NCBI GenBank assembly: GCA_004208945.1
Contig: SGPE01000030.1
Coordinates: forward strand, 620,001-684,000
Length of the DNA stretch: 64,000 nt
Reading direction: 5' to 3'
From: Pseudoalteromonas sp. CO133X
GTDB lineage: Bacteria > Pseudomonadota > Gammaproteobacteria > Enterobacterales > Alteromonadaceae
Positions within the stretch are counted from its first letter, which is position 1. Every line of letters begins with the position of its first letter. This document shows, piece after piece, positions 1-8,373 of the stretch. The notes beneath the pieces were generated by a model, which worked only from the letters and a program-made list of their open reading frames with translations, searched no databases and was not told the DNA's origin. The translations under genes and the position numbers were made by a program.

Positions 1-53
1 ATGTTTAACTCACTGTATATGTAGATAACTAAAGACTATACTTGTTCCATTAA

Positions 54-61
54 ATGTACAT
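54..61. promoter_or_regulatory. Probable YefM operator core
   Basis: The palindrome ATGTACAT lies 12 bases before the yefM start codon. YefM-YoeB operators are known to contain palindromes with a TGTACA core, bound by the antitoxin alone or by the complex, so this is a likely autoregulatory site. Only one clear copy is visible. A second, weaker element (TGTATATGTA at about 15-24) lies further upstream. Confidence 0.5.
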
Positions 62-73
62 GTTGAGGTTATT

Positions 74-328
74 ATGAGAATCGTATCTTTTACTGAAGCT
101 AAAAATGATCTCAAAGCTGTTTTGGATGGTGTAGTTAATGATGCTGATACAACAGTTATTACCCGTCGTGATTCTGAAGATGCCGTGGTTATGTCTTTGG
201 ATTACTACAATAGCCTTATGGAAACAGTTCACTTATTACGTTCACCTAAAAACGCTGAACATCTAATCCGTTCGATTGCACAGTACCGTGCTGGTAAAAC
301 AACAGCACGAGAGTTAATTGATGAATGA
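74..328 (+). CDS. yefM: YefM/Phd-family antitoxin
   Basis: This 84-residue protein matches the usual length and layout of YefM antitoxins. The N-terminal DNA-binding part begins MRIVSFTEAKNDLKAVLDGV. The middle carries the family pattern TVITRRDSEDAVVMSLDYYN, followed by a LLRSPKNAEHLI segment and a short acidic C-terminal tail that would normally neutralise YoeB. Its stop codon overlaps the start of the downstream toxin reading frame, the usual arrangement of a yefM-yoeB operon. The toxin partner is broken, so this antitoxin is now an orphan. It may still repress its own promoter or neutralise related YoeB toxins elsewhere in the genome; that is inference. The start ATG has only a weak ribosome site (GAGGTT). 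Confidence 0.9.
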   Translation: MRIVSFTEAKNDLKAVLDGVVNDADTTVITRRDSEDAVVMSLDYYNSLMETVHLLRSPKNAEHLIRSIAQYRAGKTTARELIDE

Positions 329-504
329 TAGTCAACGATTACTGTCGTGGACTGATGACGCATGGGATGACTACCTGTATTGGCAATACTCAAGACAAGA
401 AAACACTCAAGCGCATCAACAAACTCATTAATGATACTAACAGACTTGTTTACATAGTCGATGATCAAGCGATAACGATAATTTCGTGTCGTTACCACTA
501 TTAA
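321..504 (+). pseudogene. yoeB: YoeB toxin remnant (frameshift plus internal deletion)
   Basis: One frame starting at 321 gives SWTDDAWDDYLYWQ, which is the N-terminal signature of YoeB, and then runs into a stop near 430. A second frame (the one containing position 325) continues the homology with KKTLKRINKLINDT and then NRLVYIVDDQ, ending in the typical YoeB C-terminus CRYHY at 490-501. The two halves are out of register near position 395-400, consistent with a one-base insertion. About 30 residues expected between the LINDT and RLVY segments are missing. The remnant spans about 61 codons against the usual 84 or so. The lost middle contains part of the catalytic core, so no active mRNA interferase is expected. 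Conclusion: a decayed type II toxin next to an intact antitoxin. Confidence 0.88.
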
Positions 505-534
505 ATCTGGCGCTAACAAAGCTATTATGAGTGA

Positions 535-1071
535 TTACTCAGTGTCGGCTTTCTCAGATTGATTTGGTTGCCATTTAAGTGAGTTGTTAGTGTCTCGACT
601 ATTGCAAATGGTGTCGTTAGAGCTTTCGATGCCACCGAGTTTGGCAAGTCGGTCGTAAAGCACAACATTGCAGGTTGCAGCTAGGTTCATACAGCCTATG
701 GTTGGCACATACACTACGTCATCACACCACTTCAGCACGTCTTTACTGACCGAGCCATCTTCAGGGCCAAACACATAGAATGCGTTTTCAGGATGCTTAA
801 ATTCAGGCAGTGGCGTTGCACCTTCAACCAGCTCAATCACCACCGTTGTTGCACCTTCAGGCTTGGCTTGTTCTAGGCTTTCAACTTGGGTTAGTGGAAT
901 ATGCTCAAGCACATTTTTGGTATCGGTATGGTACTTATTAGCGCGTAAATATCGGCTACCAGTAAAAAACACTTGCTTGGCATTATAACACCCAGCGGCG
1001 CGTAGCACCCCACCCACATTCGTCGGGCTTTTTGGGTTTAACAGGCCAATGCTTGCTTTAAGGGCGCTCAT
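535..1071 (-). CDS. TrmH/SpoU-family RNA methyltransferase
   Basis: This 178-residue protein has the SPOUT methyltransferase motifs. Motif 1 is NVGGVLRAAGCY near residues 18-29. Motif 2 is VFGPEDGSVS near 100. Motif 3 is IGCMNLAATCNVVLYDRL near 125-142, which forms the knotted S-adenosylmethionine site. Such enzymes 2'-O-methylate tRNA or rRNA; the exact target cannot be read from the sequence. The protein is short because it lacks an N-terminal substrate-binding extension, and it ends in a polar tail rich in N, S and K. Its start codon overlaps the stop of ycgN by one base (TAATG), so the two genes are probably translationally coupled. Confidence 0.85.
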   Translation of the reverse strand: MSALKASIGLLNPKSPTNVGGVLRAAGCYNAKQVFFTGSRYLRANKYHTDTKNVLEHIPLTQVESLEQAKPEGATTVVIELVEGATPLPEFKHPENAFYVFGPEDGSVSKDVLKWCDDVVYVPTIGCMNLAATCNVVLYDRLAKLGGIESSNDTICNSRDTNNSLKWQPNQSEKADTE

Positions 1072-1580
1072 TAATCAATGTCTCTGGTTGGCCACTCGGC
1101 GACGTAAAGGTCAAAGTCATCTAGGTCGACATCACAGTCTTTCACTGTTTTGTCACGCACAGAAATACCCAATTGATGCATCATATCTTTACTGCCACCG
1201 TTCAGTAATGGGTGCCAAGAAGCAAGGCCACGACCTTCGTAAAGACGGCGGTAGCTACAGCTTTGCGGCATAAAAAAGATATCTTTGAGGTTTTCTTTAG
1301 TGAGTTTTACACACGAAGGCACTAAGATTTGACGGTTCGCATATTCGCTACAACCACAGGTGTCGTTGTCTAGGTACTGGCAAACGATATTAGTGAAAAT
1401 AAGTTCTTCACCCTCACGAAGTTGATCCGTTGCGGTAAATTCATCTTCGTCTTCACTGTCAATAAATGTGTTTAAACAACATTTACCACAGCCGTCACAA
1501 ATGGCTTCCCATTCAGGTTGTGACATTTGCTCAAGCGAGCGCTTAAGCCAAAATTGATCTTCTAACATGGTATTACTCAA
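1071..1580 (-). CDS. ycgN: YcgN-family (UPF0260) cysteine-cluster protein
   Basis: This 169-residue protein belongs to the YcgN/YkgJ group, thought to bind zinc or iron through conserved cysteines. It shows the N-terminal cluster CDGCGKCCL (about residues 29-37), then CQYL, CGC, and a later PSCVKLT and PQSCSYR. The C-terminal region has WHPLLNGG, typical of the family. No biochemical function is established for the family. It is followed directly by the RNA methyltransferase with a one-base overlap. A related family member, ycgL, lies at 15.3 kb in this window rather than adjacent. Confidence 0.88.
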   Translation of the reverse strand: MSNTMLEDQFWLKRSLEQMSQPEWEAICDGCGKCCLNTFIDSEDEDEFTATDQLREGEELIFTNIVCQYLDNDTCGCSEYANRQILVPSCVKLTKENLKDIFFMPQSCSYRRLYEGRGLASWHPLLNGGSKDMMHQLGISVRDKTVKDCDVDLDDFDLYVAEWPTRDID

Positions 1581-1632
1581 AGCCCCTAAACAGCGCGCAT
1601 TCTAGCGTAAAGCCAGCATGCGCGCAAAGGTG

Positions 1633-3456
1633 CTATTTTTGCTCGTTAACCCAACGCTTAATTTTCTCTTCAAGAATTGGCATTGGTAATGCGCCATCAA
1701 TCAGCACTTGCGTATGGAAGGCTTTAATATCGAACTTATCGCCTAGCTCTTTACTCGCGTAGTCACGTAGTTCTTGGATTTTGAACTGACCTAACTTGTA
1801 CGAGAGCGCTTGGCCAGGCCATGCAATATAACGCTCAACTTCGGCAATAATGTCACTTTCGGCCATTGATGAGTTAGCCAACATGTAATCAATACCTTGT
1901 TGGCGTGTCCAACCTTTTGCATGAAAACCAGTATCAAGCACTAAGCGCATTGCACGTAATTGCTCATCCGATAAACGGCCATACCACATGTAAGGGTCAG
2001 TGAATAAGCCAAGTTCTTTACCTAAGCTTTCTGCATATAGTGCCCACCCTTCTGCAAACACAGTGTAACCACCAAACTTACGAAACAGCGGTAATCCTTC
2101 AATTTCTTGTTGCAAGGCAATTTGAAAATGATGGCCAGGTGCGGCTTCGTGAATAGACAGGGTTTCAAGTAAAAACTTAGGCTGTGCTTTTAGGTTAAAA
2201 GTATTGATATAGAAAATACCTGGGCGCGAACCATCAGGTGCTGGTGACTGGTAAGAAGCACCCGCCGCTGATTCTGCGCGGAAATCTTCAACTGCTTTTA
2301 CTATATATGGTGCTTTTGGCGCAATATCGAACATTTGCGGCAGCTTAGCGTCGATTTTTTCTTTTACTGCTTCGTACGCGGCAATTAACTCTTCTGGCGT
2401 ATCGTAGTAAAACTCATCTGAGGTTCTTAGATGTTCAAAAAACGCTTTTAAATCGCCTTCGAAACCCACAGTCTCTTTGACTTTTTTCATTTCAGATAAA
2501 ATGCGCGATACTTCGCTTAAGCCAATTTCATGAATTTCATCGGCATTTAGGCTCAGCGTTGTATGCTGTTTAATTTGATACTCATACCATGCTTTGCCAT
2601 TTGGCAGCTCACTGTAACCAATGCTTTCACGGGCATTTGGTACGTATTCGTTGGCTAAAAAGTCAGCCATTTTTTGATACGCAGGCACTAAACGCTCGCT
2701 TATCATCGCCGTGTACGCGCTTGTTAGCTGTGCTTTTTGCTCGTCGCTGAAAGATTCAGGTAACTGAGCAATTGGCCCCCAGAATAATGACTCTTCTGGT
2801 TTGTCTACGATATGAGTTTGAAATTGCGGTAATAGTTTTTCAGCAAGCGGGTTAGGAAGAACCACTTTGTCTTTCATGCCTTGGCGCATTGATAGCTCAA
2901 CACTCTCTAACCAAGCGATGAAACCATCGGCACGCTTTTCAAATACTTGATAATCTTCAACCGTGTTAAAAGGCTGTGCGCTTTGCCCAGAACCTAAAGC
3001 TGCAAAGGTATTATGCGCCCCGCCCATTTGATTAATTGGCATTAAGTAACTTGGAAACTGAGCTCCTTCAATCGCAAGGTCTAAATCGCGCGCTAGAATT
3101 TCGTAGCTCAATAATGACTGACCTGTTAATTGCGCTTTGTCGATATTTGCTAGTTTGTTTTTGTATGCTTTAACAAAGTTAAGCTGCTCGTCACGGTTTG
3201 CTTTATTAATAGGTGCAATAAATTGGTCGTTATATTCGCTACGGCCAATGTAAGTGCCGCCGATAGGGTTAAACTGTAAACCATCTTCAAAGTAATCGGC
3301 TAATAGTGTGTCGAGTTGTGCTGCGGGTGCTTCTGCTTGCGTCGTAGTTTGTGCGTTTTCAGTCGTCGGCTTTTCATTTTTAGAAGCAGGTTCGTTACAA
3401 CCAACTAATGCAAATAGAACTGCCGAACTGATTATTGCTAATTTTATATTTTTCAT
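1633..3456 (-). CDS. DUF885-family lipoprotein, putative peptidase
   Basis: This 607-residue protein begins with a lipoprotein signal peptide: a hydrophobic stretch followed by the lipobox LVGC, with Cys at residue 20. The following residues are a low-complexity linker rich in T, E, A and Q. The remainder is a DUF885 domain. Near the middle it carries HEAAPGHHFQ, with a downstream glutamate in FAEGWALYAE, which together look like an HExxH-type zinc site in its family variant. DUF885 proteins are commonly annotated as peptidases, but substrates are rarely known. The protein should be membrane-anchored facing the periplasm. The next gene, transcribed divergently, encodes an exported amidohydrolase often annotated as a dipeptidase, so peptide use is a plausible shared theme. 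Confidence 0.85.
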   Translation of the reverse strand: MKNIKLAIISSAVLFALVGCNEPASKNEKPTTENAQTTTQAEAPAAQLDTLLADYFEDGLQFNPIGGTYIGRSEYNDQFIAPINKANRDEQLNFVKAYKNKLANIDKAQLTGQSLLSYEILARDLDLAIEGAQFPSYLMPINQMGGAHNTFAALGSGQSAQPFNTVEDYQVFEKRADGFIAWLESVELSMRQGMKDKVVLPNPLAEKLLPQFQTHIVDKPEESLFWGPIAQLPESFSDEQKAQLTSAYTAMISERLVPAYQKMADFLANEYVPNARESIGYSELPNGKAWYEYQIKQHTTLSLNADEIHEIGLSEVSRILSEMKKVKETVGFEGDLKAFFEHLRTSDEFYYDTPEELIAAYEAVKEKIDAKLPQMFDIAPKAPYIVKAVEDFRAESAAGASYQSPAPDGSRPGIFYINTFNLKAQPKFLLETLSIHEAAPGHHFQIALQQEIEGLPLFRKFGGYTVFAEGWALYAESLGKELGLFTDPYMWYGRLSDEQLRAMRLVLDTGFHAKGWTRQQGIDYMLANSSMAESDIIAEVERYIAWPGQALSYKLGQFKIQELRDYASKELGDKFDIKAFHTQVLIDGALPMPILEEKIKRWVNEQK

Positions 3457-3603
3457 TCTTTCCTTGCCCTGATAGTGATTACAGATAAATTATGCGGCTT
3501 TAGCTTGCTAATAAGCAAGTATCCCTGCAATTTATCGCAGTTTATTTACACTATGCAAAGTGGTTGCTAGAGTTGCGATTCGACTATCTAACTTTGAATA
3601 AAA

Positions 3604-4872
3604 ATGAAAAAGACTCTGCTATCAATAAGCCTTGGCTTAACGGGCTTTATATCAATGAATATAAATGCTGCAACCTATATATCTGCAAAAGAAATGGTTG
3701 ATGTTCATTCAGGAAAACTGATTAAATCACCACTTATCAGTATAGAAAACGGTCAAATAACAAGTGTAGATAGTAATAAAGAACCACGGCTAAAAGAGGG
3801 TGATAAACATATACAGTTGCCAGAACTAACCTTAGTGCCTGGTTTAATGGATATGCATGTGCATTTGACGAGCGATCCAACTGTGCCGCGCAGCGAGCGA
3901 ATTGGTCAGTCTATTCCACGTAAAGCGATTAAAGCGGCGCACTTTGCTGAAAAAACCTTATACGCAGGATTCACTTCTCTGCGTAACTTAGGTGCAGAAG
4001 GCTACAGTGTGATTGCTGTACGTGATGGTATTAATGCAGGCGACATTGTTGGCCCACGTATTTGGGCGGCTGGCCCGTCTTTAGGTGTTACTGGCGGTCA
4101 CTGTGATAACAACCGTTTACCACCAGAAATGAAATACACCGCCGAAGGCGTTGCTGATGGCCCGTGGGCTGTACGAGCTAAAGTACGCGAAAACATTAAA
4201 TATGGTGCCAATGCGATTAAGTTTTGCGCAACAGGTGGGGTTTTCTCAAAAGGCACTAAGGTAGGTATTCAGCAGTATTCACAAGATGAAATGAACGCCA
4301 TTGTGAACGAAGCACACCTACGCGGCCTTACCGCTGCGGCACATGCACATGGTACGAGTGGTATAAAAGCCGCAATCATTGCTGGTGTAGACAGTGTAGA
4401 ACACGTTAGTTTTGTTGATGACGAGGCCATTAAACTTGCTAAAAAACATGGTACTTGGTTCTCAATGGATATTTATAACACTGAGTACACACTTGCCTTC
4501 GGTGAACAAAACGGGGTTGCAGAAGAAAACCTCAACAAAGAGCGCCAAGTATCTAAAAAGCAGCGTGATAGTTTCAGCCGTGCCGTTAAAGCGGGTGTGA
4601 ATATGGTATTTGGTACCGATGCCGCAATTTACCCACATGGCGATAACGCTAAACAGTTTTCGCGTATGGTTGAGTTTGGTATGACGCCACTGCAAGCATT
4701 ACAATCAGCGACAATTAATAGCGCTAAACTGCTAAAAGTGGATGATCAACTTGGTCAAATCAAAAGCGGCTTCTTAGCCGACATCATTGCGGTTAAAGGT
4801 AACCCGCTTGAAAACATTGCCGTACTGGAAGATGTAAAATTTGTAATGAAAGACGGAAAAGTCTATAAATAA
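3604..4872 (+). CDS. Exported metal-dependent amidohydrolase (Xaa-Pro dipeptidase-like)
   Basis: This 422-residue protein starts with a signal peptide (MKKTLLSISLGLTGFISMNI, probably cut after AA around residue 24). It then has the amidohydrolase fold: metal-binding HVH in LMDMHVHL, a lysine in NAIKFCATGG that fits the carboxylated bridging lysine, histidines in AAHAHG and SVEHVSF, and the final catalytic aspartate in FGTDAAIYPHG. Close family members are annotated as Xaa-Pro dipeptidases or imidazolonepropionase-like hydrolases acting on cyclic or peptide amides in the periplasm. It is divergent from the DUF885 lipoprotein and is followed by a terminator, so it is probably monocistronic. Confidence 0.85.
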   Translation: MKKTLLSISLGLTGFISMNINAATYISAKEMVDVHSGKLIKSPLISIENGQITSVDSNKEPRLKEGDKHIQLPELTLVPGLMDMHVHLTSDPTVPRSERIGQSIPRKAIKAAHFAEKTLYAGFTSLRNLGAEGYSVIAVRDGINAGDIVGPRIWAAGPSLGVTGGHCDNNRLPPEMKYTAEGVADGPWAVRAKVRENIKYGANAIKFCATGGVFSKGTKVGIQQYSQDEMNAIVNEAHLRGLTAAAHAHGTSGIKAAIIAGVDSVEHVSFVDDEAIKLAKKHGTWFSMDIYNTEYTLAFGEQNGVAEENLNKERQVSKKQRDSFSRAVKAGVNMVFGTDAAIYPHGDNAKQFSRMVEFGMTPLQALQSATINSAKLLKVDDQLGQIKSGFLADIIAVKGNPLENIAVLEDVKFVMKDGKVYK

Positions 4873-4881
4873 ATTGATTTT

Positions 4882-4918
4882 CTGGCTTCTTATTTAGAAG
4901 CCAGCACTCCCCTTTTTT
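4882..4918 (+). terminator. Rho-independent terminator after the amidohydrolase gene
   Basis: A perfect 8-bp stem (CTGGCTTC with GAAGCCAG) with a 7-base loop lies ten bases after the stop codon and is followed by a run of six T at 4913-4918. The spacer of eight bases between stem and T-run is longer than ideal. Confidence 0.65.
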
Positions 4919-5031
4919 AACAATTCACCGCTCACAAGTTAAATAAATTTTAACGAAACATCTCTTTTTTGTATTAAAACGAAAAAAATACCTAATTTAG
5001 ATAAATAAAACTTGAAATGAAAATAGCTCGT

Positions 5032-5040
5032 ATTATCATT
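5032..5040. promoter_or_regulatory. Possible Fur half-site before the TonB receptor
   Basis: ATTATCATT at this place matches one arm of the Fur consensus, about 30 bases before the start codon of a siderophore-type receptor. The opposite arm is poorly conserved, so this is only a half-site. Iron control is expected for such receptors, but the sequence support is weak. Confidence 0.25.
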
Positions 5041-5071
5041 GCCAAAAATTTTCGACAAATTCCCCATAATA

Positions 5072-7456
5072 ATGACATATAAATACTCAATTTTAGCCCT
5101 TGCCTGCTTAAGCGCATTCAACACAAACGCCAACGATTTAGACTCAGTTGAACGAATTACCGTTTACGACAAACAAAATCGTGTGGTACTTGAATCTGGC
5201 CTTGCCACTAAATCAAATATGACCTTAATGGAAACGCCAGCCCCAGTTGTGGTTGTTGATCAAGAGCTTATCAACTCGCAAGGCGCTACAAATCTACAAG
5301 ACTTAGTACGTAACATCAGTGGTGTAACCCAAGCGGGTAACAACTACGGTATTGGCGATAACTTAGTGATTCGCGGTTTAGGTGCTAACTATACCTACGA
5401 TGGCATGTACGGCGGTGCAGGTCTAGGTAACACTTTTAACCCAACCCGCTCAATGACCAATGTTGAATCTGTAGAAGTACTTAAAGGCCCTGCAACGGGC
5501 TTATATGGTATGGGTAGCGCAGGTGGTGTTATCAACCTTATTGAAAAGAAACCACAATTTACTGAAAAGCACACCGTTAATGCCGAGCTTGGTCAATGGG
5601 ATAGCTACGCATTAGGCTTTGATAGCACAGCAGCATTAACCGACAACCTTGCTTATCGCGTTAACGCAAAAACCGCTCGCAGCGATGGCTACCGCGACTT
5701 AAAAGACGACCGTGACGAAATTTATGGTGCGTTAAAATACGTATTAAGCGACAAACAAGACATCATGATTTCTGCCGCTTATATCAAAGATGCCATTGCC
5801 GTTGATTCAATTGGCCACCCTATTCGTATTTTTAACAGCGACTCAGTAAATGGTAAAACCGCAGGTGACGTAACAGCTGCCGATTTAATTAACGATGCAA
5901 CAGCAAAAGGCCTGCAACTAACCGATCAGCAACGCCAACAATTAGCAGATTCACTGGCAGCAAATGATGGCTTAACACCTTACACCTTTGGCCATAACGG
6001 TATTATCTCGCCAATGGCAAATGATAACGAAGGCGAAGAGCTACGCTTTAAGTTAACCCATAACTACTTCATTACTGATAATTTATTTTTAAACCAGCAA
6101 CTACAATACCGTAATTACGAATCGAGCTTTGCCCGCCAAACAGGTGCTTATAACTACGTTTATTGGAACCGTAATGGCGTGATCAATGCCGACCCGCGCG
6201 CTCCTTTAGTGGTTGATGACGTACTTTACCCATTTGCAGCGCGTCGCCAAGAATACCGCCAAGTAGAAGCTGACGAAAAATCATGGCAATACTTTGCTGA
6301 TCTTCGTTATGACTTTAGCTTTGCCGGAATTGATAACGAGCTACTGGTAAACGCCAACTACGAAGACCGCGATATTCGTTTTAAACAATACTCAATTTAC
6401 GATGCTGACAAGGTCATTAAAAACAAAGATGGAGAGGTTATTTACCAAGGTCAATTACCTTACATTTTTGATATTCGTAACCCAAACTGGGGCGAAGGCA
6501 GCTTTTATGATTACGACCCGCTAAAAACCAGCGATTACAACAAAAAGGTTCAGGCTTGGGGTGTAGGTATTCAACATGTTGCCTATATTCACGACACTTT
6601 CACTACCCGTGTAGGCGTTGCGTTTAACCGTATTAAACAAAGCTACGAACACTTTGGTGTTGATGCGCGCTACCGCGCTAGTGCCGCCGAGCCAACACCA
6701 GAAGCAGATACATCAGACAGCGGTATGACCTATAACCTTGGTGCAACTTATAAACTGAGCGATGATATTTCGTTCTTTGTAAACCACTCTAAAGGTCGTA
6801 CAGCATATAGCGTACTTGGCAGTGTATCAGGTACCGAAGCTGACCGTGATGACGCCGAATCAGTCAGTAACGACATTGGTGTGCGTGTAAAAGCGTTTGA
6901 CGATCAACTACTGGCATCACTTGTGGTATTTGATAGCGCCCGCACAAACCTTGAGTATGCCAACCCAGATTACGAAGCCGGCGTATCAGGTCCATCAGTA
7001 CCAAAAAGCTTTTACGATGGTGAAGAGCAAACTAAAGGTGTTGAGCTTGATTTAAATGCCGATTTAAACGAGCAATGGAAACTTAACGTAAACGCGGTTT
7101 ATCAAGACGCCCGTTCTTTTGATGCTCGAAAAAAAGGTGTGCCTTATGTAACAGCAAGCAGCTGGTTAAGCTATGACGCTAAATGGTTTGATTTAGCCGA
7201 GCCACTTACAATTAGCGCAGGCGTTCAATATGTTGATGACCGCAGTACAAACTCAACCTCGTTTGGTATTCCTGATGGCTACGTACCAAGCTACACAGTT
7301 TACGACGCCGCAATTCAATACCAAACAGGTGATTGGAAACTACAGTTAAACCTAAATAACTTGTTTAACAAAACCTATTACTCAAAAGCAATGTTCTTAG
7401 GCGGTATGCCAGGTGAAGAGCGTAATGCTAAATTAACCTTTAGCTACACACTTTAA
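5072..7456 (+). CDS. TonB-dependent siderophore-type outer-membrane receptor
   Basis: This protein of about 794 residues has a signal peptide (MTYKYSILALACLSAFNTNA, cut after NA-N-A). A TonB-box-like segment (ERITVYD) is followed by a plug domain with METPAPVVVVDQELI, NLQDLVRNISGV and VIRGLG, and then a 22-strand barrel ending in NAKLTFSYTL. The plug wording METPxxVxVV is typical of the ferric-siderophore receptor group. The reading frame stays open to a TTG at 5039, but the ATG at 5072 starts exactly at the signal peptide and was chosen. The last residue is leucine rather than the usual aromatic residue of barrels, which is mildly odd. Ligand unknown. A terminator follows directly. Confidence 0.88.
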   Translation: MTYKYSILALACLSAFNTNANDLDSVERITVYDKQNRVVLESGLATKSNMTLMETPAPVVVVDQELINSQGATNLQDLVRNISGVTQAGNNYGIGDNLVIRGLGANYTYDGMYGGAGLGNTFNPTRSMTNVESVEVLKGPATGLYGMGSAGGVINLIEKKPQFTEKHTVNAELGQWDSYALGFDSTAALTDNLAYRVNAKTARSDGYRDLKDDRDEIYGALKYVLSDKQDIMISAAYIKDAIAVDSIGHPIRIFNSDSVNGKTAGDVTAADLINDATAKGLQLTDQQRQQLADSLAANDGLTPYTFGHNGIISPMANDNEGEELRFKLTHNYFITDNLFLNQQLQYRNYESSFARQTGAYNYVYWNRNGVINADPRAPLVVDDVLYPFAARRQEYRQVEADEKSWQYFADLRYDFSFAGIDNELLVNANYEDRDIRFKQYSIYDADKVIKNKDGEVIYQGQLPYIFDIRNPNWGEGSFYDYDPLKTSDYNKKVQAWGVGIQHVAYIHDTFTTRVGVAFNRIKQSYEHFGVDARYRASAAEPTPEADTSDSGMTYNLGATYKLSDDISFFVNHSKGRTAYSVLGSVSGTEADRDDAESVSNDIGVRVKAFDDQLLASLVVFDSARTNLEYANPDYEAGVSGPSVPKSFYDGEEQTKGVELDLNADLNEQWKLNVNAVYQDARSFDARKKGVPYVTASSWLSYDAKWFDLAEPLTISAGVQYVDDRSTNSTSFGIPDGYVPSYTVYDAAIQYQTGDWKLQLNLNNLFNKTYYSKAMFLGGMPGEERNAKLTFSYTL

Positions 7457-7471
7457 TTGTAAAATAAGAGC

Positions 7472-7505
7472 AAAAAGCGCGGCTTAGTAAGCTGCGCTTT
7501 TTTGT
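7472..7505 (+). terminator. Rho-independent terminator after the TonB receptor
   Basis: A long stem (AAAAAGCGC with GCGCTTTTT, extended inward by GCTTA/TAAGC across a G-T mismatch) with a one-base tip is followed by T-rich sequence. It separates the receptor gene from the integron region. Confidence 0.8.
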
Positions 7506-7545
7506 TTTATTTAGTGAGAGCGAGTTTGAGTTATGCCTTGTTTTT

Positions 7546-7581
7546 GGACAAAAACACGTTAGAGTATTTAATCAGTAACGC
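7546..7581. repeat. 36-bp repeat, copy 1 (distal end of integron unit 1)
   Basis: The sequence beginning GGACAAAAACACGTTAGAG and ending TCAGTAACGC occurs again at 10147-10182 with one mismatch (A to T at the 26th base). In both places it lies immediately outside the last cassette attC site. It therefore marks the same distal boundary in two cassette arrays 2.6 kb apart. In copy 2 it forms one arm of a further attC-like hairpin (10099-10165); in copy 1 that second arm has degenerated. Confidence 0.85.
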
Positions 7582-7673
7582 CGCATTAAGCGGTGAGTGA
7601 TAGTTTGCTAAAATGTGTAGCGCAGCGGAGCCGAGCAAACTATTACGAATCCGACTTTAATGCCTTGTTAGCA
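7574..7673 (-). other. attC recombination site of cassette 2 (lipoprotein cassette)
   Basis: Read on the minus strand, this roughly 100-base site starts TGCTAACAAGGCATTAA and ends GCGTTACTG. The two ends are imperfect inverted repeats (TAACAAGGCATTAAAG and, reversed, TAACGCCGCATTAAG). An inner perfect 10-bp stem, ATAGTTTGCT with AGCAAACTAT, is typical of long attC sites. Its R''-type end TGCTAAC is the exact complement of the first bases of the same cassette (GTTAGCA at the attC1 end), which is what integron recombination produces. Confidence 0.82.
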
Positions 7674-7674
7674 T

Positions 7675-8253
7675 TCATTTACTCTTAAGTATATCAAGAC
7701 CTTGGTACACATTATCTGAAATATTACACGCAACTAAAACTCTGTAGCTACTTCTACCACCATGATCCACAAAGGCTGTAATAAGTAAATTATCATCTGA
7801 AAAATCAGGGTGCTTAGTGGCCGCAAAAGTTTGTTTAACAAGTGGCCATTTCTTACCTTTACCTGCAACTTTATTTTGCAAATCACTGGCGCATTCAGCA
7901 ACAAAATCAGACCTTGTTTTTGGTCTAGATGCATCAATTGCATTGATGACACACTCTTGTGTGCTTTTGATTAATGATACTAAAGCGTTCCCATCAACCG
8001 ATTTATTTACTTCTGCATTTGTAGCAAAAGCCATAACTTGTGTATTAAGGTTTTCTGTTAATGAGGACTTAAAATCAGCTCCACCAGTTTTCTTTGAAAT
8101 ATCATATGCTGCTTTAAATACAGCACCAACTTCAGAAGAGTACCCAAGCCCACATGACTTTAAAGCATCATCAACTGGCGATTTACTCCCATAAGATGAC
8201 ATGTTTGAACAACCAACTAAAAAAAGTGGGATAAAAAGACAAATTTTGCGCAT
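7675..8253 (-). CDS. Cassette-encoded lipoprotein of unknown function
   Basis: This 192-residue protein has a lipoprotein signal: MRKICLFIPLFLVGC, with the lipobox Cys at residue 15. The mature part is about 177 residues and contains further cysteines near residues 34, 97, 120 and 175 that could form disulphides. I do not recognise a domain. The gene fills integron cassette 2: it begins 15 bases after the attC1 core with a good ribosome site (GGAG, seven bases before ATG), and its stop codon lies at the edge of attC2. It is transcribed away from attI, as cassette genes are. No promoter of its own is evident, so expression would depend on a promoter in the attI region. Confidence 0.8.
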   Translation of the reverse strand: MRKICLFIPLFLVGCSNMSSYGSKSPVDDALKSCGLGYSSEVGAVFKAAYDISKKTGGADFKSSLTENLNTQVMAFATNAEVNKSVDGNALVSLIKSTQECVINAIDASRPKTRSDFVAECASDLQNKVAGKGKKWPLVKQTFAATKHPDFSDDNLLITAFVDHGGRSSYRVLVACNISDNVYQGLDILKSK

Positions 8254-8268
8254 ATATTCTCCATGAGT

Positions 8269-8369
8269 GCTAACGCCCCAATCAGGGGCTTTTAATAGTT
8301 GGCTAAACTAACGAACGCAGTGAGGGAAGCCAACTGTTAAAAGTCCCTGCCTGCATTGGCTTGTTATAC
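8269..8369 (-). other. attC recombination site of cassette 1
   Basis: Read on the minus strand, this 101-base site starts GTATAACAAGCCAATGCAGG and ends GGGGCGTTAGCAC. The ends pair as TAACAAGCCAATGCAGG against the reversed TAACGCCCCAATCAGG. A long inner stem follows (ACTTTTAACAGTTGGCT against the reversed GCTTTTAATAGTTGGCT). The outer GTATAAC is the exact complement of GTTATAC at the attI junction (8807-8813), which is the first seven bases of this same cassette. That match is strong evidence for a genuine, intact cassette. Confidence 0.88.
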
Positions 8370-8373
8370 GTTT

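Noticed and set aside
505..534. CGCTAACAAAG between the YoeB remnant and the RNA methyltransferase, which resembles the start of an attC site
   Set aside because: No matching second arm or core is present nearby, so the toxin-antitoxin pair cannot be called a former cassette.
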